The notes below the pieces were generated by a model that searched no databases, was not told the DNA's origin, and saw only the letters and a program-made list of their open reading frames with translations. Below are positions 17,367 through 25,985 of a stretch of 64,000 nucleotides of DNA, in pieces. Origin of the DNA: Mycobacterium barrassiae (GTDB lineage Bacteria > Actinomycetota > Actinomycetes > Mycobacteriales > Mycobacteriaceae); assembly GCF_025822765.1 (NCBI RefSeq), contig NZ_JACKUK010000042.1, forward strand, positions 81,814 through 145,813, read 5' to 3'. A program made the translations under genes and the position numbers. Every line of letters starts with the position of its first letter. The stretch's first letter is position 1.

Positions 17367-18064
17367 TGTGAGCTCGCGCCTTCCGAGACGCGGGCCGCGG
17401 CGAACGTTGCGGCCTCGTCGGTCATGCCGTTGACCGGATAGAGGTTGTGCGCGGCGCCGTCGCCACCGCCGGGCGAGCAGATCGGATCGGCGGGGACACA
17501 CATATCGAGGGTCTTACCCGAGTACAGGCTGCCCACCGTGATCGGTGGGGCGGCGGTGTTGATCGTCTGCAGGAAACCGTTCGACGGCTTCCCGAAGAGC
17601 GCCACCGCAGCGACGTGGTCGGCGACGTCCGCGGGCATCGGACCGGTGATTCCCTGCGGCAAAGTGAAGCCGGCCGGCACCGCGTCGGCGGTGATGTACC
17701 CGGCCACGGCGGCACCCTGCGAGAAGCCGCCGAGCACGATCTCCGTTTCGGGGCACATGTTGGCGACGTCCTGAACCTTGTTCCTGGCGTCGATGACGCC
17801 GTCCGCGGCGGTAGCGAAATCCAGTGACGCGGGGTAGTTCACCGGGTAGACGTCCATCGTCTTGTCACCGATCTTCGAACGCAGCGAATCGACGAACGAC
17901 TGTCCGACCCCACCCACTCCGGGCGCTTCAAATGTGCCGCGCGCGAAGACAACCTCGACGTCTGGACATGCAGCGGCTGATGCCGACGGTGCTGGCGCCG
18001 ACGCCGCCAGCAACGCCGCAACCGCTACACCCGTGAGAATGACCAACCGATTCATGACCCGCAT
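17363..18064 (-). CDS. Secreted cutinase family esterase
   Basis: It has 233 residues (or 230 from the ATG at 18055). A signal peptide ends about residue 31 (SASAAA). The nucleophile is S115 in GGFSQGAAVAG, with C33 and C104 as a likely disulfide. The late Asp is in CVPADPICS and the His in AHNLYP. It is clearly paralogous to the cutinase at 14720-15424 and shares the motif ARGTxExPGVGGVGQ. Substrates are probably lipid esters outside the cell. Confidence 0.93.
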   Translation of the reverse strand: MRVMNRLVILTGVAVAALLAASAPAPSASAAACPDVEVVFARGTFEAPGVGGVGQSFVDSLRSKIGDKTMDVYPVNYPASLDFATAADGVIDARNKVQDVANMCPETEIVLGGFSQGAAVAGYITADAVPAGFTLPQGITGPMPADVADHVAAVALFGKPSNGFLQTINTAAPPITVGSLYSGKTLDMCVPADPICSPGGGDGAAHNLYPVNGMTDEAATFAAARVSEGASSH

Positions 18065-18117
18065 ACCGACGCACCCGCCTGTGATAGTTCCTGATTTGTC
18101 TGGGGCTCAACGCTGCG

Positions 18118-18133
18118 CTCCGCGTACGCGGAG
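18118..18133. promoter_or_regulatory. 16-base perfect palindrome between divergent genes
   Basis: CTCCGCGTACGCGGAG is fully self-complementary. It lies in the 147-base gap between the cutinase start (18064) and the carboxymuconolactone decarboxylase start (18212), so it could be an operator for either. A chance GC-rich palindrome cannot be excluded. Confidence 0.4.
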
Positions 18134-18211
18134 TTCCCGACATGGATGGGAGTAAAACTCGAAAAATCGTTCTCGGGGATACTCGAGGCTCGCTCGAAGA
18201 AAAGAGGCCAT

Positions 18212-18592
18212 GTGGACCAAGAGGCATACGACAAGGGCCGGGAAATCAGAACCGAGGTTCTCGGCGAGGCCTATGTCGCGCAGGCGGCGGGAAACGTCGA
18301 CGAATTCACAGGGCCCTTTCAGGATCTGGTGACGGAGTATTGCTGGGGTGCGGTGTGGGGCCGCGAAGGTCTGTCCCGCAGGACCCGCAGCATGCTCAAC
18401 CTGGCGATGCTCGCGGTGCTGAATCGGCCGAACGAATTGCGGACGCACATCAAGGGCGCGCTCACCAACGGTGTCACTTCAGATGAGATTCGCGAAATCT
18501 TCATGCAGGTAGCGGTTTACGGCGGGGTGCCGGCGGCCGTCGACAGTTTCCGGGTCGCGCGGGCCGCCTTCGACGAGCTCGAGCAGGGCTAG
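18212..18592 (+). CDS. Carboxymuconolactone decarboxylase family protein
   Basis: This 126-residue AhpD/CMD-fold protein starts at GTG 18212, preceded by AAAAGAGG 4 bases upstream. A longer frame to 18146 lacks that support, and family members begin with a similar DQEAYDKG. The body (RTRSMLNLAMLAVLNR, HIKGALTNGVTSDEIREIF) matches 4-carboxymuconolactone decarboxylase of the beta-ketoadipate pathway. It lacks the CxxC of AhpD peroxidases. The next gene follows 9 bases later, so they form an operon with the dehydrogenase. Confidence 0.9.
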   Translation: MDQEAYDKGREIRTEVLGEAYVAQAAGNVDEFTGPFQDLVTEYCWGAVWGREGLSRRTRSMLNLAMLAVLNRPNELRTHIKGALTNGVTSDEIREIFMQVAVYGGVPAAVDSFRVARAAFDELEQG

Positions 18593-18601
18593 GAGCTGCG
18601 C

Positions 18602-19486
18602 ATGGACATCGGCTTCATCGGTCTGGGCAACATGGGCTTCCCGATCGCTTGTCGGCTGTTGGCCGCAGGGCATCGTGTCGTGGTGTTCGACACCCGCTCA
18701 TCCGTCGTCGATGAGGCCGTCCGGCAGGGCGCCGAGGCCGCGACATCTGCAGGCGACGTCGCCGACCGCGTCGAGACCGTCATGGCGAGCCTGCCGACAC
18801 CGCAGGTGTCCCTGGAGGTCGCGGAGGCCGTCGCGGGTGGTTCGGCGATCCGCCGCTTCGTCGATTTCTCCACCGTGGGAAGTCAGACGGCGCAACGCAA
18901 TAGCGCAGTTCTGGCCGCCCACGGTGTGGCCGCGCTCGACAGCCCGGTGAGCGGGGGTGTGCACGGTGCGCAGGCGGGCACTCTTGCGGTGATGGTGTCG
19001 GGCCCGCGGGACGAGTTCGACGAAATCCTGCCGGCCTTCGAAGCAATCGGCCGCGTCACCTTCGTCAGCCCGAAACCCGGTGCCGCGCAGACGATGAAGC
19101 TCGTCAACAACCTGATCGCCGCTTCATCGCTTGCGGTGACCGCCGAAGCTGTCGCGATGGGGGTCAAGGCGGGCCTGGACGCCCAGGTGATGATCGATGT
19201 GCTCAACTCCGGGTCCGGTGGCACCCACGCGAGCCGCGACAAGTTTCCGCGAGCGGTGCTGCCACGCACATTCGACTACGGTTTTGCGACCGGCCTCATG
19301 GTCAAGGACATCCGGCTGTACCTGGAGGAGGCCAAGGCGCTGGGGCTGCCGACGGAGCTGGCCGACACGGTCGCCCGGATGTGGGAGAGCATGCTGTCCG
19401 CAGAGGGGCCGGACTCTGATTTCACGTCGATCGTCAAACCGATCGAGGCCGCCGCCGGTGTGGTCATCGCGGCTCGGACGCCATGA
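18602..19486 (+). CDS. NAD(P)-dependent beta-hydroxyacid dehydrogenase (HIBADH-like)
   Basis: This 294-residue protein begins with the Rossmann loop GFIGLGNMGFP. It contains the substrate motif SPVSGGVHGAQAG and the catalytic lysine in AQTMKLVNNLI (K near residue 163). It resembles tartronate-semialdehyde reductase and 3-hydroxyisobutyrate dehydrogenase. It is co-directional with the decarboxylase just upstream, a pairing also seen at 43005-44314, so the two families recur together in this genome. Its last 23 bases overlap the next gene tail to tail. Confidence 0.92.
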   Translation: MDIGFIGLGNMGFPIACRLLAAGHRVVVFDTRSSVVDEAVRQGAEAATSAGDVADRVETVMASLPTPQVSLEVAEAVAGGSAIRRFVDFSTVGSQTAQRNSAVLAAHGVAALDSPVSGGVHGAQAGTLAVMVSGPRDEFDEILPAFEAIGRVTFVSPKPGAAQTMKLVNNLIAASSLAVTAEAVAMGVKAGLDAQVMIDVLNSGSGGTHASRDKFPRAVLPRTFDYGFATGLMVKDIRLYLEEAKALGLPTELADTVARMWESMLSAEGPDSDFTSIVKPIEAAAGVVIAARTP

Positions 19487-20354
19487 CCGGCTCGCGGCTG
19501 CCCCTTTCGGAGGTCGCCGGGTGCAACCACGCGGCGATGTTGCGCACATAGTCCTTGAAGGCCACCAGCCGCGACGGGTCCGCCTTGATCTCGTTGCCCT
19601 CGGCTTCGGTGACAAAGGTGGGCGCGCCGCAGTCGAGATCCCAGTTGTAGTCGGCGAAGTGGTGAAACGTCGACGCCGCCAGCGCCCGACCCATCGGCCT
19701 GCCGGCCGGGGACGTCTCACCGTCCAGCACGACGGCGAGGCCGAAGCGTCGACCCGACGCGGTGCTGCGGCCCTCCGCGAGCACCTTCGCGTTGGGCACA
19801 CACGCGGACACCGCACCCTCATGTGGGTGGGCCGGGAACCACTCGATCCGGCCGCTGTCGGTGTGGTCGGTGCGCAGCAACGCGTGCACCGGCTCGACCG
19901 CGAACACGGGCTGATAGTCGCCGTTGGCCCCGGAGTGATAGTTCGGCCACGAGATCGTCGGGGTGTCCTGGTCGTCGCGCATCCGCGCCGGATCCGGGTT
20001 CTTCACATGAAAATGGTTGACGTCACCCAAAGATCCGAGCCCGGTCAGGCAGCTGCCGAGATCCTGATGGTCGCGGGCGGTGAGCACCCCGCCGCCGTTC
20101 TCCCGGAACCGCACGATGGCCTGGGATTCCGCGTCGGTGAGACCGTCGCCGACATCGACGGCCAGCAGCCACAGCTGGTCGAAATCGAGCTCGTCCAGCC
20201 GACTCAGGATCGGGTCGTTGGTTGCGCCGGCCCGGTTACGCGCGGTCACCTCGTGTCCCGCGGCGCGCAGTTCCTCGGCCAACAGCGAGAACCGGCTGAT
20301 GTCCCAATCGTCGGGGTGTGCGGCGATCGTGGTCTGCAACAAGATCTTGGACAT
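19464..20354 (-). CDS. ThuA/glutamine-amidotransferase-like protein
   Basis: This 296-residue soluble protein has an N-terminal flavodoxin-like half (LLAEELRAAGHEVTARNRA, DFDQLWLLAVDVGDG, FRENGGGVLTARDHQDLG) that resembles the ThuA/class I amidotransferase fold. The second half has conserved His and Asp clusters (WFPAHPHEGAV, HHFADYNWDLDCG). The reaction is unknown. It lies 18 bases after the cupin gene on the same strand and may act with it. Confidence 0.75.
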   Translation of the reverse strand: MSKILLQTTIAAHPDDWDISRFSLLAEELRAAGHEVTARNRAGATNDPILSRLDELDFDQLWLLAVDVGDGLTDAESQAIVRFRENGGGVLTARDHQDLGSCLTGLGSLGDVNHFHVKNPDPARMRDDQDTPTISWPNYHSGANGDYQPVFAVEPVHALLRTDHTDSGRIEWFPAHPHEGAVSACVPNAKVLAEGRSTASGRRFGLAVVLDGETSPAGRPMGRALAASTFHHFADYNWDLDCGAPTFVTEAEGNEIKADPSRLVAFKDYVRNIAAWLHPATSERGSREPVMASEPR

Positions 20355-20372
20355 CGGAATCCCTTCGCTTGC

Positions 20373-20801
20373 TCAGGCTTTCGCGGGATCGCGGCGGTCC
20401 CGACGGGCGAGTAGTTCGTCTTCGTCGACGAAGGTGAGCATCTGTTGGCCGGGGGCGCAGAACATCGTCACGAGGAAGCGGACCCTGACGTCGTCGCGCG
20501 CGTTTCCGTCGGAGTAGTGAATGGTGTCGCCACCGGGCTCCCAGAAGGTTTCACCGGCCTTGACGACTCGCGGTGGCTCACCCTCGAGTTCGAACAGCAT
20601 CTCGCCTTCCAGCACATAGCCGAAGGCGGGCCCGCTGTGCCGATGGGGCGGGGTTCCCGGATCGCCCGGAGGGAACTCGACGACGATGGTCATCGCATGC
20701 GAACCGGGGGCCACGTCGGGCGGCATGGCCTCCTGTAGCACGGTCACCGCCGTCTGCCATGCGGTGCTGTGGGGATTCGGTGCTACCGATTCGCTTGTCA
20801 T
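20373..20801 (-). CDS. Cupin domain protein
   Basis: This small 142-residue single-domain cupin carries a metal-binding motif 1 (GTPPHRHSGPAFGYVLEGE) and motif 2 (PGGDTIHYSDGN). The first motif supplies two His and perhaps a downstream Glu, and the second a His. It has no signal peptide. Cupins of this size serve as isomerases, dioxygenases or sensors, and the role here is open. It precedes the ThuA-like gene and follows the flavoprotein gene on the same strand. Confidence 0.88.
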   Translation of the reverse strand: MTSESVAPNPHSTAWQTAVTVLQEAMPPDVAPGSHAMTIVVEFPPGDPGTPPHRHSGPAFGYVLEGEMLFELEGEPPRVVKAGETFWEPGGDTIHYSDGNARDDVRVRFLVTMFCAPGQQMLTFVDEDELLARRDRRDPAKA

Positions 20802-20888
20802 GTCCGGCTCCTTCGGATGTGCTGGCGGGGGTATACCTCTCGGACCGGGCAGGGCCGGGATTTGTGACAGGGCGCTGTTCGATGTCCG

Positions 20889-22619
20889 CTATTCGACGAG
20901 CTTCCCGTCGGCCGACACGTCATGCATCAACGTGTCGATCTCGGACGGGATCGCAGGTATGGGCTCGCGTTCCAGTTGACCCGGACCCGACCAGACCAGG
21001 TTCACCTGCAGTGATTCGTCGATTGCGGGGAAGTCGGACCGGTTGTGGCACCCCCGGGACTCCCGTCGTTCGATGGCCGCCTCCAGCGTTGCGCGCGCCG
21101 CCATCAGGCTGGATCTCAGGTCGAAGGCGTGCGCCAGGTCCTGGTATCCGGCGATGTCGGGGTGCACGCCGAGCTGGGCGGCGTGCTCGTCGAGGGCATC
21201 GAGCTCATCCAGTCCGGCTCGCAGCCCGCTCTCGTCGCGCACCACGCCGCAGTGTTCGGTCATGGTGTTTCGGACACCGCGCTGCAGGAACCGGACGTTC
21301 TCGCCGCCTTCGGCCGACAGCAGTGCGTCGATCTCGTCGCGGGCCGTCGAAACCGCTGCGGGCGAACGATGTTGGGCGCGCAGGGCCGTCGAATAGGTCG
21401 CGGCCGCGGCTCCGACGATTCGGCCGTAGACCAGTAGCTCGATCAGCGAGTTGCCGCCGAGCCGGTTAGCGCCGTGCAGACCGCTGGAGGCTTCGCCGAT
21501 CGCATATAGGCCCTCGACATCGGTGGTGTGGTCCTCCGGCCGCACCCAGACGCCTCCCATCGAGTAGTGGGCCGTCGGTGCGATCTCGATCGGTGTGGTG
21601 GTGATGTCGAGCAGCTGCAGTTCCATCAGGGTCTGATAGACCCGCGGCAGGCGCTCCATGATCTGTTCGCGCGGTAGGTGCGACACGTCGAGCCAGACGC
21701 CGCCACGCGGCGTGCCGCGGCCCTCCTTGATCTCCGTGTACGCGGCGAGCGCGACGCGGTCGCGCGTCGACAGCTCCATCCGGTCGGGGTCGTACCGCTT
21801 CATGAAGCGCTCGCCGAGATCGTTGCGCAGGATTCCGCCCTCGCCGCGGGCGGCCTCGGAGACCAGCGTGCCCGCCGAGTCCTCGGGTTCGATGAGACCC
21901 GAGGGATGGAACTGCACGAGTTCGGGATCGCGAATCCGGCCACCGGCCTCGACGGCGAGACGGAAAGAGTCGCCGGTGTTTTCGTCGCGGCGCGACGAGG
22001 TGCGCCGCCAGATGCGGGTGTGGCCGCCGGCGGCGAGAATGACGGCGTCCGCCCGGATGACATAGCGGGTGCCGTCACCTAAGTCGAACCCATACGCGCC
22101 GAAGACGACGTTGTCCCGAACCAGAAGCCTGGTGATGTATACCGTGTCGAGGATCGGGATATCAAGTTGCGCAGCGCGTTTGACGAGCGTGCGCTGGATC
22201 TCCAAGCCGGTGTAGTCGCCGGCGAAGGCCGTGCGGCGGTAGGTGTGCGCACCGAAGAACCGTTGGGAGATCCTGCCGTCCCGCTCTCGCGCGAAGTGCA
22301 TGCCATACCGTTCGAGGTCGCGTATGCCCTCGGCCGCGCCTTCGGTGACGATCTGAACGGTGTGGGGATTTGCCAGTAGATAGCTTTCTTTCAGCGTGTC
22401 CGCGGCGTGCTGTGCGGGGCTGTCCTGTGCGTCCATGGTGGCCAGCGCGGCGTTGATACCGCCTGCCGCCAAAGTGGTGTGGGGATCGGCCTTGGGACGC
22501 TTTCCGACTGCGAGCACGTCGATTCCACGTTCTGCCAGTTCGATCGCCGCGCGCAGACCCGACCCACCGGTGCCGATGACGAGTACGGATGTCGCGATCT
22601 GCTGCTCAAAGGTCGTCAT
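20889..22619 (-). CDS. Fumarate reductase/succinate dehydrogenase-type flavoprotein
   Basis: This 576-residue FAD protein has VLVIGTGGSGLRAAIELA at the start, catalytic-region motifs QFHPSGL, SEAARGEGG, TAHYSMGGVWV and GLHGANRLGGNSL. A His in DPHTTLAAGGINAAL has the same spacing as the SdhA/FrdA residue that binds FAD covalently and that L-aspartate oxidase lacks. This favours a dicarboxylate reductase or dehydrogenase. No iron-sulfur or membrane subunit is beside it, so it is either an orphan subunit or a free-standing reductase. Confidence 0.85.
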   Translation of the reverse strand: MTTFEQQIATSVLVIGTGGSGLRAAIELAERGIDVLAVGKRPKADPHTTLAAGGINAALATMDAQDSPAQHAADTLKESYLLANPHTVQIVTEGAAEGIRDLERYGMHFARERDGRISQRFFGAHTYRRTAFAGDYTGLEIQRTLVKRAAQLDIPILDTVYITRLLVRDNVVFGAYGFDLGDGTRYVIRADAVILAAGGHTRIWRRTSSRRDENTGDSFRLAVEAGGRIRDPELVQFHPSGLIEPEDSAGTLVSEAARGEGGILRNDLGERFMKRYDPDRMELSTRDRVALAAYTEIKEGRGTPRGGVWLDVSHLPREQIMERLPRVYQTLMELQLLDITTTPIEIAPTAHYSMGGVWVRPEDHTTDVEGLYAIGEASSGLHGANRLGGNSLIELLVYGRIVGAAAATYSTALRAQHRSPAAVSTARDEIDALLSAEGGENVRFLQRGVRNTMTEHCGVVRDESGLRAGLDELDALDEHAAQLGVHPDIAGYQDLAHAFDLRSSLMAARATLEAAIERRESRGCHNRSDFPAIDESLQVNLVWSGPGQLEREPIPAIPSEIDTLMHDVSADGKLVE

Positions 22620-22661
22620 ACCCTTAAGACACCGCGGGCGACCGTTCTGTGACAGGGACGC

Positions 22662-24224
22662 CTAGCTGAGGTCGTCGATCACCTGGTGGCCGGCGTTGTA
22701 CCCCGGGATGAACGTGATGCCCGGCCCGCCGTGGCACCCCGCCCCGCCCAGGTAGAGACCGTCGACCGGGATCGGCATGTCGAGAAAGCCCTTGGGTCCC
22801 GGTCGATTCGGGCCCATCAGGTCCGGATGCAGCAGGCCGTGACAAAAATCACCTGCGGGTGCGGCGAACATCGTCTGCATGTGGTACGGCGCGAAGGTGA
22901 TGTGACGGATCAGGATGTCGCGGAAGTTGGGGGCGTAACGGGTGATCTTGTCGATGACCTTCTCGGCCATCTCGTTCTTCAGGTGACCGTGCTGATCACG
23001 GCTGGTCTCCACTGGGAATGCGTACGCGAACGCACTGGCCGCGTGCTTGCCGGGCGGCGCCATGGCGGGGTCGTGCACCGACGGAATCTGCATGCCCATC
23101 GACGGGTTGTCCGGCACGACGCCGCGCCTGCACTCGTCCCATTGGCGCTGTTGTTCCTCGGGTGAGTTGAAGATGCCGATGGACCCTTGCATGCCGGGCT
23201 CGTTGAGGAACTCGTACGGGGGAGCGAATTCGGGTAGGCCGTCGAGCGCGAAGTGGAGCTGGACGAACGATGCTCGGTGGTCGCGGCCGCCCAGCCGCGT
23301 CACGAGGTCGGCCGGAAGGTGTTCCGCACCGATCAGGTCGACGAGCGTGTGGTCCGGCGACACATTTGAAATGACTACCGGCGCACTGATTTCGGAGCCA
23401 TCGCGCAATAGCACACCGGTCACACGGTCGTTGGCGACGAGAATCTTCTCGACCTTGGCTCGGTATCTGATTTCTCCACCGCTGGAGATGAACCGCTCGA
23501 GCAGGCGGTCGCAGAGCGCGCCGATTCCGCCCTCCAGCTTCGTCATCATCGCGGTGGTGTCATCGGGTACGGCGAGCGCGAACGCCAAACATGTTGCGCT
23601 GCCGGGGGTGTAGGGACCGCGGTACGTCGAGTTGATGGCCAGGAAGGCGAGCATGCCGCGCATCACCGCATGCTTCTGCCGGTCGGGCAGGAAGCGGTCG
23701 ATGGCGTCCATCGCGGTGCCGAACAGGACGTCGTGGATGGCCTGGCGCTCGGCTTCGTTGGCGGCGCACGCGTACATCTCATCGATGGTTTTCGGCGGGG
23801 TGCGAACGTCGAAGCGGCCGAGCGCCTTTGACGGGCCCTGACTCCAACCGATCAACCCCGCCATGCCGGTGACGGCGTCGACGCCGTGCTTCTCGGTGAG
23901 GTGGGTCATGAGTTTCATCGGATCGCGATAGAAAATCATCGCCTCGTCACCGTCGTCGCCGAGATTGACCGACATCACCTCGGAGTCGACGGTCGGCAGT
24001 GTGTCCAGCCCGAGTTCCTTCGCGATCTGCGGCGGCATGGGGAACTGGACCGAGCCGGCGATCTCGTAGCGGAACCCATCGATGAGCTCGACCGTGGCCG
24101 CCATCCCCCCGGCGTAGGTGTTGGCCTCAAGGCACACGGTCCGCATGCCCGCCTGCTGCAGGAGGGCAGCGGCAGTCAGTCCGTTGTGGCCGGCACCGAC
24201 GACGATCGCGTCGTAGTCGCTCAT
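22662..24224 (-). CDS. CrtI/phytoene-desaturase-like FAD oxidoreductase
   Basis: From ATG 24224, with GAAGGAG upstream, it encodes 520 residues. It starts DAIVVGAGHNGLTAAALL (dinucleotide-binding fold), then EANTYAGGMAATV, and ends with the CrtI-type C-terminal motif GLYLGGAGCHGGPGITF. Related mycobacterial enzymes oxidise or isomerise lipids, but no carotenoid genes are here, so carotenoid desaturation is unlikely. It is divergent from a TetR gene across a double palindrome, so it is probably that regulator's main target. Confidence 0.9.
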   Translation of the reverse strand: MSDYDAIVVGAGHNGLTAAALLQQAGMRTVCLEANTYAGGMAATVELIDGFRYEIAGSVQFPMPPQIAKELGLDTLPTVDSEVMSVNLGDDGDEAMIFYRDPMKLMTHLTEKHGVDAVTGMAGLIGWSQGPSKALGRFDVRTPPKTIDEMYACAANEAERQAIHDVLFGTAMDAIDRFLPDRQKHAVMRGMLAFLAINSTYRGPYTPGSATCLAFALAVPDDTTAMMTKLEGGIGALCDRLLERFISSGGEIRYRAKVEKILVANDRVTGVLLRDGSEISAPVVISNVSPDHTLVDLIGAEHLPADLVTRLGGRDHRASFVQLHFALDGLPEFAPPYEFLNEPGMQGSIGIFNSPEEQQRQWDECRRGVVPDNPSMGMQIPSVHDPAMAPPGKHAASAFAYAFPVETSRDQHGHLKNEMAEKVIDKITRYAPNFRDILIRHITFAPYHMQTMFAAPAGDFCHGLLHPDLMGPNRPGPKGFLDMPIPVDGLYLGGAGCHGGPGITFIPGYNAGHQVIDDLS

Positions 24225-24259
24225 GACAACTCCTTCTCGGTCGACAGGGTCGCGGTCAG

Positions 24260-24297
24260 AATATGTCAGTACTGACGCAAAATATGTCAGTACTGAC
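24260..24297. promoter_or_regulatory. Tandem double operator for the CrtI-like/TetR pair
   Basis: Two identical copies of the perfect 12-base palindrome GTCAGTACTGAC lie at 24265-24276 and 24286-24297. Each sits inside a 17-base direct repeat beginning AATAT. The centres are 21 bases apart, two turns of the helix, so two dimers would bind the same face. The site lies 36 bases before both divergent starts (24224 and 24333), as expected for a TetR autorepressor. Confidence 0.8.
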
Positions 24298-24332
24298 AAA
24301 TTTGGTCGGTGGTGGGATACGATCGCCGCGCT

Positions 24333-24932
24333 ATGACCGCCTCGCCGAACCTGCATGAGCTGCGGAGACTGTCCACGCGCGAAGCGTTGCGGAAGGCCGC
24401 ACTGGCGAGCTTCGCTGCCAAAGGTTTTTCGAATGTGACGGTGACCGAACTCGCCCGCGAGGCCGGGGTCACCGAGCGCACGTTCTTCCGGCACTTTCCG
24501 ACCAAGGAAGCCGTGCTGTTCCAGGACTACGAAACGCAGGTCGAGTGGTTGGCGGACGCTTTGGAACGGCGGCCTGATTCGGAGTCGGTGTTCGACGCCG
24601 TGCTGGCGGCCATCGCGAGCTTCCCGTATGACCTGGAAGTGGTGCGCCAAGCGGCAAGTGCTCGCGCGGAATTGATCAGCGCCGAGCGGATCGCCTCTCA
24701 CCTGAGGGTGGTGCAGGCGTCATTCGCCGGCGTGATCACGAACTTCGTCGCCCGCCGGTATGCCGGCACTCCGGAGATCGAGCTGCTTGCCGAGGTCGCC
24801 GGTGCGACGCTGGCGGCGGCGCTGGTGACTGCCGTGGAGAACTGGGGGCGCAACGGGTGCACGGGCGATCTGAACGAGATCACGGCTACCTGTGTGAATC
24901 TGGTCAGGTCCGGTTTGGCGCCGCTGTCCTGA
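24333..24932 (+). CDS. TetR family regulator of the CrtI-like gene
   Basis: This 199-residue regulator starts MTASPNLHEL; a GTG at 24309 would add eight residues. Its helix-turn-helix is TVTELAREAGVTERTFFRHFPTK (residues 37-59), with the family feature RTFFRHF typical of mycobacterial TetRs controlling FAD or P450 genes. The C-terminal domain is unremarkable. The double operator just upstream almost certainly binds this protein. Confidence 0.92.
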   Translation: MTASPNLHELRRLSTREALRKAALASFAAKGFSNVTVTELAREAGVTERTFFRHFPTKEAVLFQDYETQVEWLADALERRPDSESVFDAVLAAIASFPYDLEVVRQAASARAELISAERIASHLRVVQASFAGVITNFVARRYAGTPEIELLAEVAGATLAAALVTAVENWGRNGCTGDLNEITATCVNLVRSGLAPLS

Positions 24933-25226
24933 CGCCAATCCGGTTGCGCCGCAAGGTTTTCGCGGGCCGACCGTCGCCTGCCGCTCGGCAAGTCGCTAGG
25001 TGATGTGCTGCATCGACGTCGCTCGCGGCCGGCCCGCTAACCCAAGTTACCACATCATCTGAACAGTTGGACAGATACAGCGAATCGACGCGAAGATAGC
25101 TGGGCTGTCCATTTTCACTGCGTTGAGGCGAGTCGCGCGGTTCGGGATCGGAGGTGCTGCGGACACATCTCTGGTGCGGCGCTCCAACGCCACTACCGAT
25201 CGCCAGTACGCGCGTACCCTGCAGAT
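24933..25226. other. Intergenic region without an evident gene
   Basis: These 294 bases separate the TetR stop from the small secreted gene. No credible coding frame, RNA gene or strong hairpin is seen. A distant inverted pair TGGACAG (25068-25074) and CTGTCCA (25105-25111) is present, but its 30-base spacing makes it a weak candidate. The region before 25227 should hold the promoter of the small secreted gene. Confidence 0.5.
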
Positions 25227-25490
25227 ATGCGGTTACGCGGACTGCTCCTCGCCTGCGCGTGCGTCGTTGCGATCGCTGCCGCGCCGGCTGCGGTTGCCGA
25301 GCCGTCCACGTACCCGGCCACCGACGCCAACGGCGTCCCGACGAATCGGTCCGGTGGGCCGGTCACGACGATCAACGGCATCCCCTGCACGGCCGGGCAC
25401 TACGGCACGTGCTTCTCCTTTGCGCAGAACCAGCCGGGACGGCAGCCGCCGCGTGCGCGGGTGGGCGGCAGTCCGACCGTCCGCAACTAG
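25227..25490 (+). CDS. Small secreted protein (87 aa)
   Basis: This 87-residue protein starts at ATG 25227 with a signal peptide that ends after about 24 residues (AAPAAVA). The mature part of about 62 residues is rich in Pro, Gly and Thr and has two cysteines (GIPCTAGHYGTCFSF) that could form a disulfide. No family is recognised. It converges on another small secreted gene across a strong hairpin. Confidence 0.75.
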   Translation: MRLRGLLLACACVVAIAAAPAAVAEPSTYPATDANGVPTNRSGGPVTTINGIPCTAGHYGTCFSFAQNQPGRQPPRARVGGSPTVRN

Positions 25491-25501
25491 TCCAACAGGG
25501 A

Positions 25502-25538
25502 TCGGCCCGCCACCTGAGAAGCTCTGATGGCGGGCCGA
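25502..25538. terminator. Bidirectional hairpin terminator
   Basis: TCGGCCCGCCA (25502-25512) and TGGCGGGCCGA (25528-25538) are perfect 11-base complements around a 15-base loop. It lies between two convergent genes that end at 25490 and 25548. There is no U-run, as is usual for mycobacterial intrinsic-like terminators. Confidence 0.75.
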
Positions 25539-25547
25539 CGCGTGCTG

Positions 25548-25985
25548 CTAGCGCAGCGAGCCTGGCGGCCAGTCGTAACCGATCTCGTCGCAGATGGGCG
25601 GAATGATGATCAGGGATCCGCGCGGAGAGCAGAACGGCATTCCCGGCGGGGGTGTCAGCGGCGCGGGGGGTGTACCGACCGGGGCCGGCGGTGGCGCCGC
25701 CGGATGCGGTGAACCGGACCACGGATACATGGTGTTGGTCGTGACGTCCACGATGCCCTCGGAGTTCCAGTACCAATCGTGGGGGACGTTCCAGTCCCAA
25801 CTCAGCACCTGACCGCCAGGCGGCGCAGGCTCACCCGGAAACCAATGGGTGCACGTGACACCGGCTGGACAGTTGCCGCCTTGGTAGCTGGGACCCTGCG
25901 CGGACGCGGTAGCCAACCCCAATCCGGCCAGCGCCAGACCGCTCGACACCGCGGCCGCCGTCGCAAGCTTCGAGATTCGGTTGAT
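25548..25985 (-). CDS. Small secreted Pro/Trp-rich protein; probable ATC start
   Basis: The mature protein is rich in Pro, Gly and Trp with four cysteines (GNCPAGVTCTHWFPG, PFCSPRG, PICDEIG). The frame contains an excellent signal peptide, INRISKLATAAAVSSGLALA, ending ATASA. A strong ribosome site, AAGGAG, lies 7 bases before an ATC codon at 25985. No ATG, GTG or TTG exists near it, and the nearest conventional start (26354) gives an implausible 120-residue extension. I therefore place the start at ATC 25985 (145 residues). The role is unknown. Confidence 0.7.
   Translation of the reverse strand: MNRISKLATAAAVSSGLALAGLGLATASAQGPSYQGGNCPAGVTCTHWFPGEPAPPGGQVLSWDWNVPHDWYWNSEGIVDVTTNTMYPWSGSPHPAAPPPAPVGTPPAPLTPPPGMPFCSPRGSLIIIPPICDEIGYDWPPGSLR

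Noticed and set aside
25068-25111. Inverted pair TGGACAG/CTGTCCA with a 30-base gap
   Set aside because: The half-site resembles the operator at 40615, but the spacing is too long for one TetR dimer and it is not placed at a divergent promoter.
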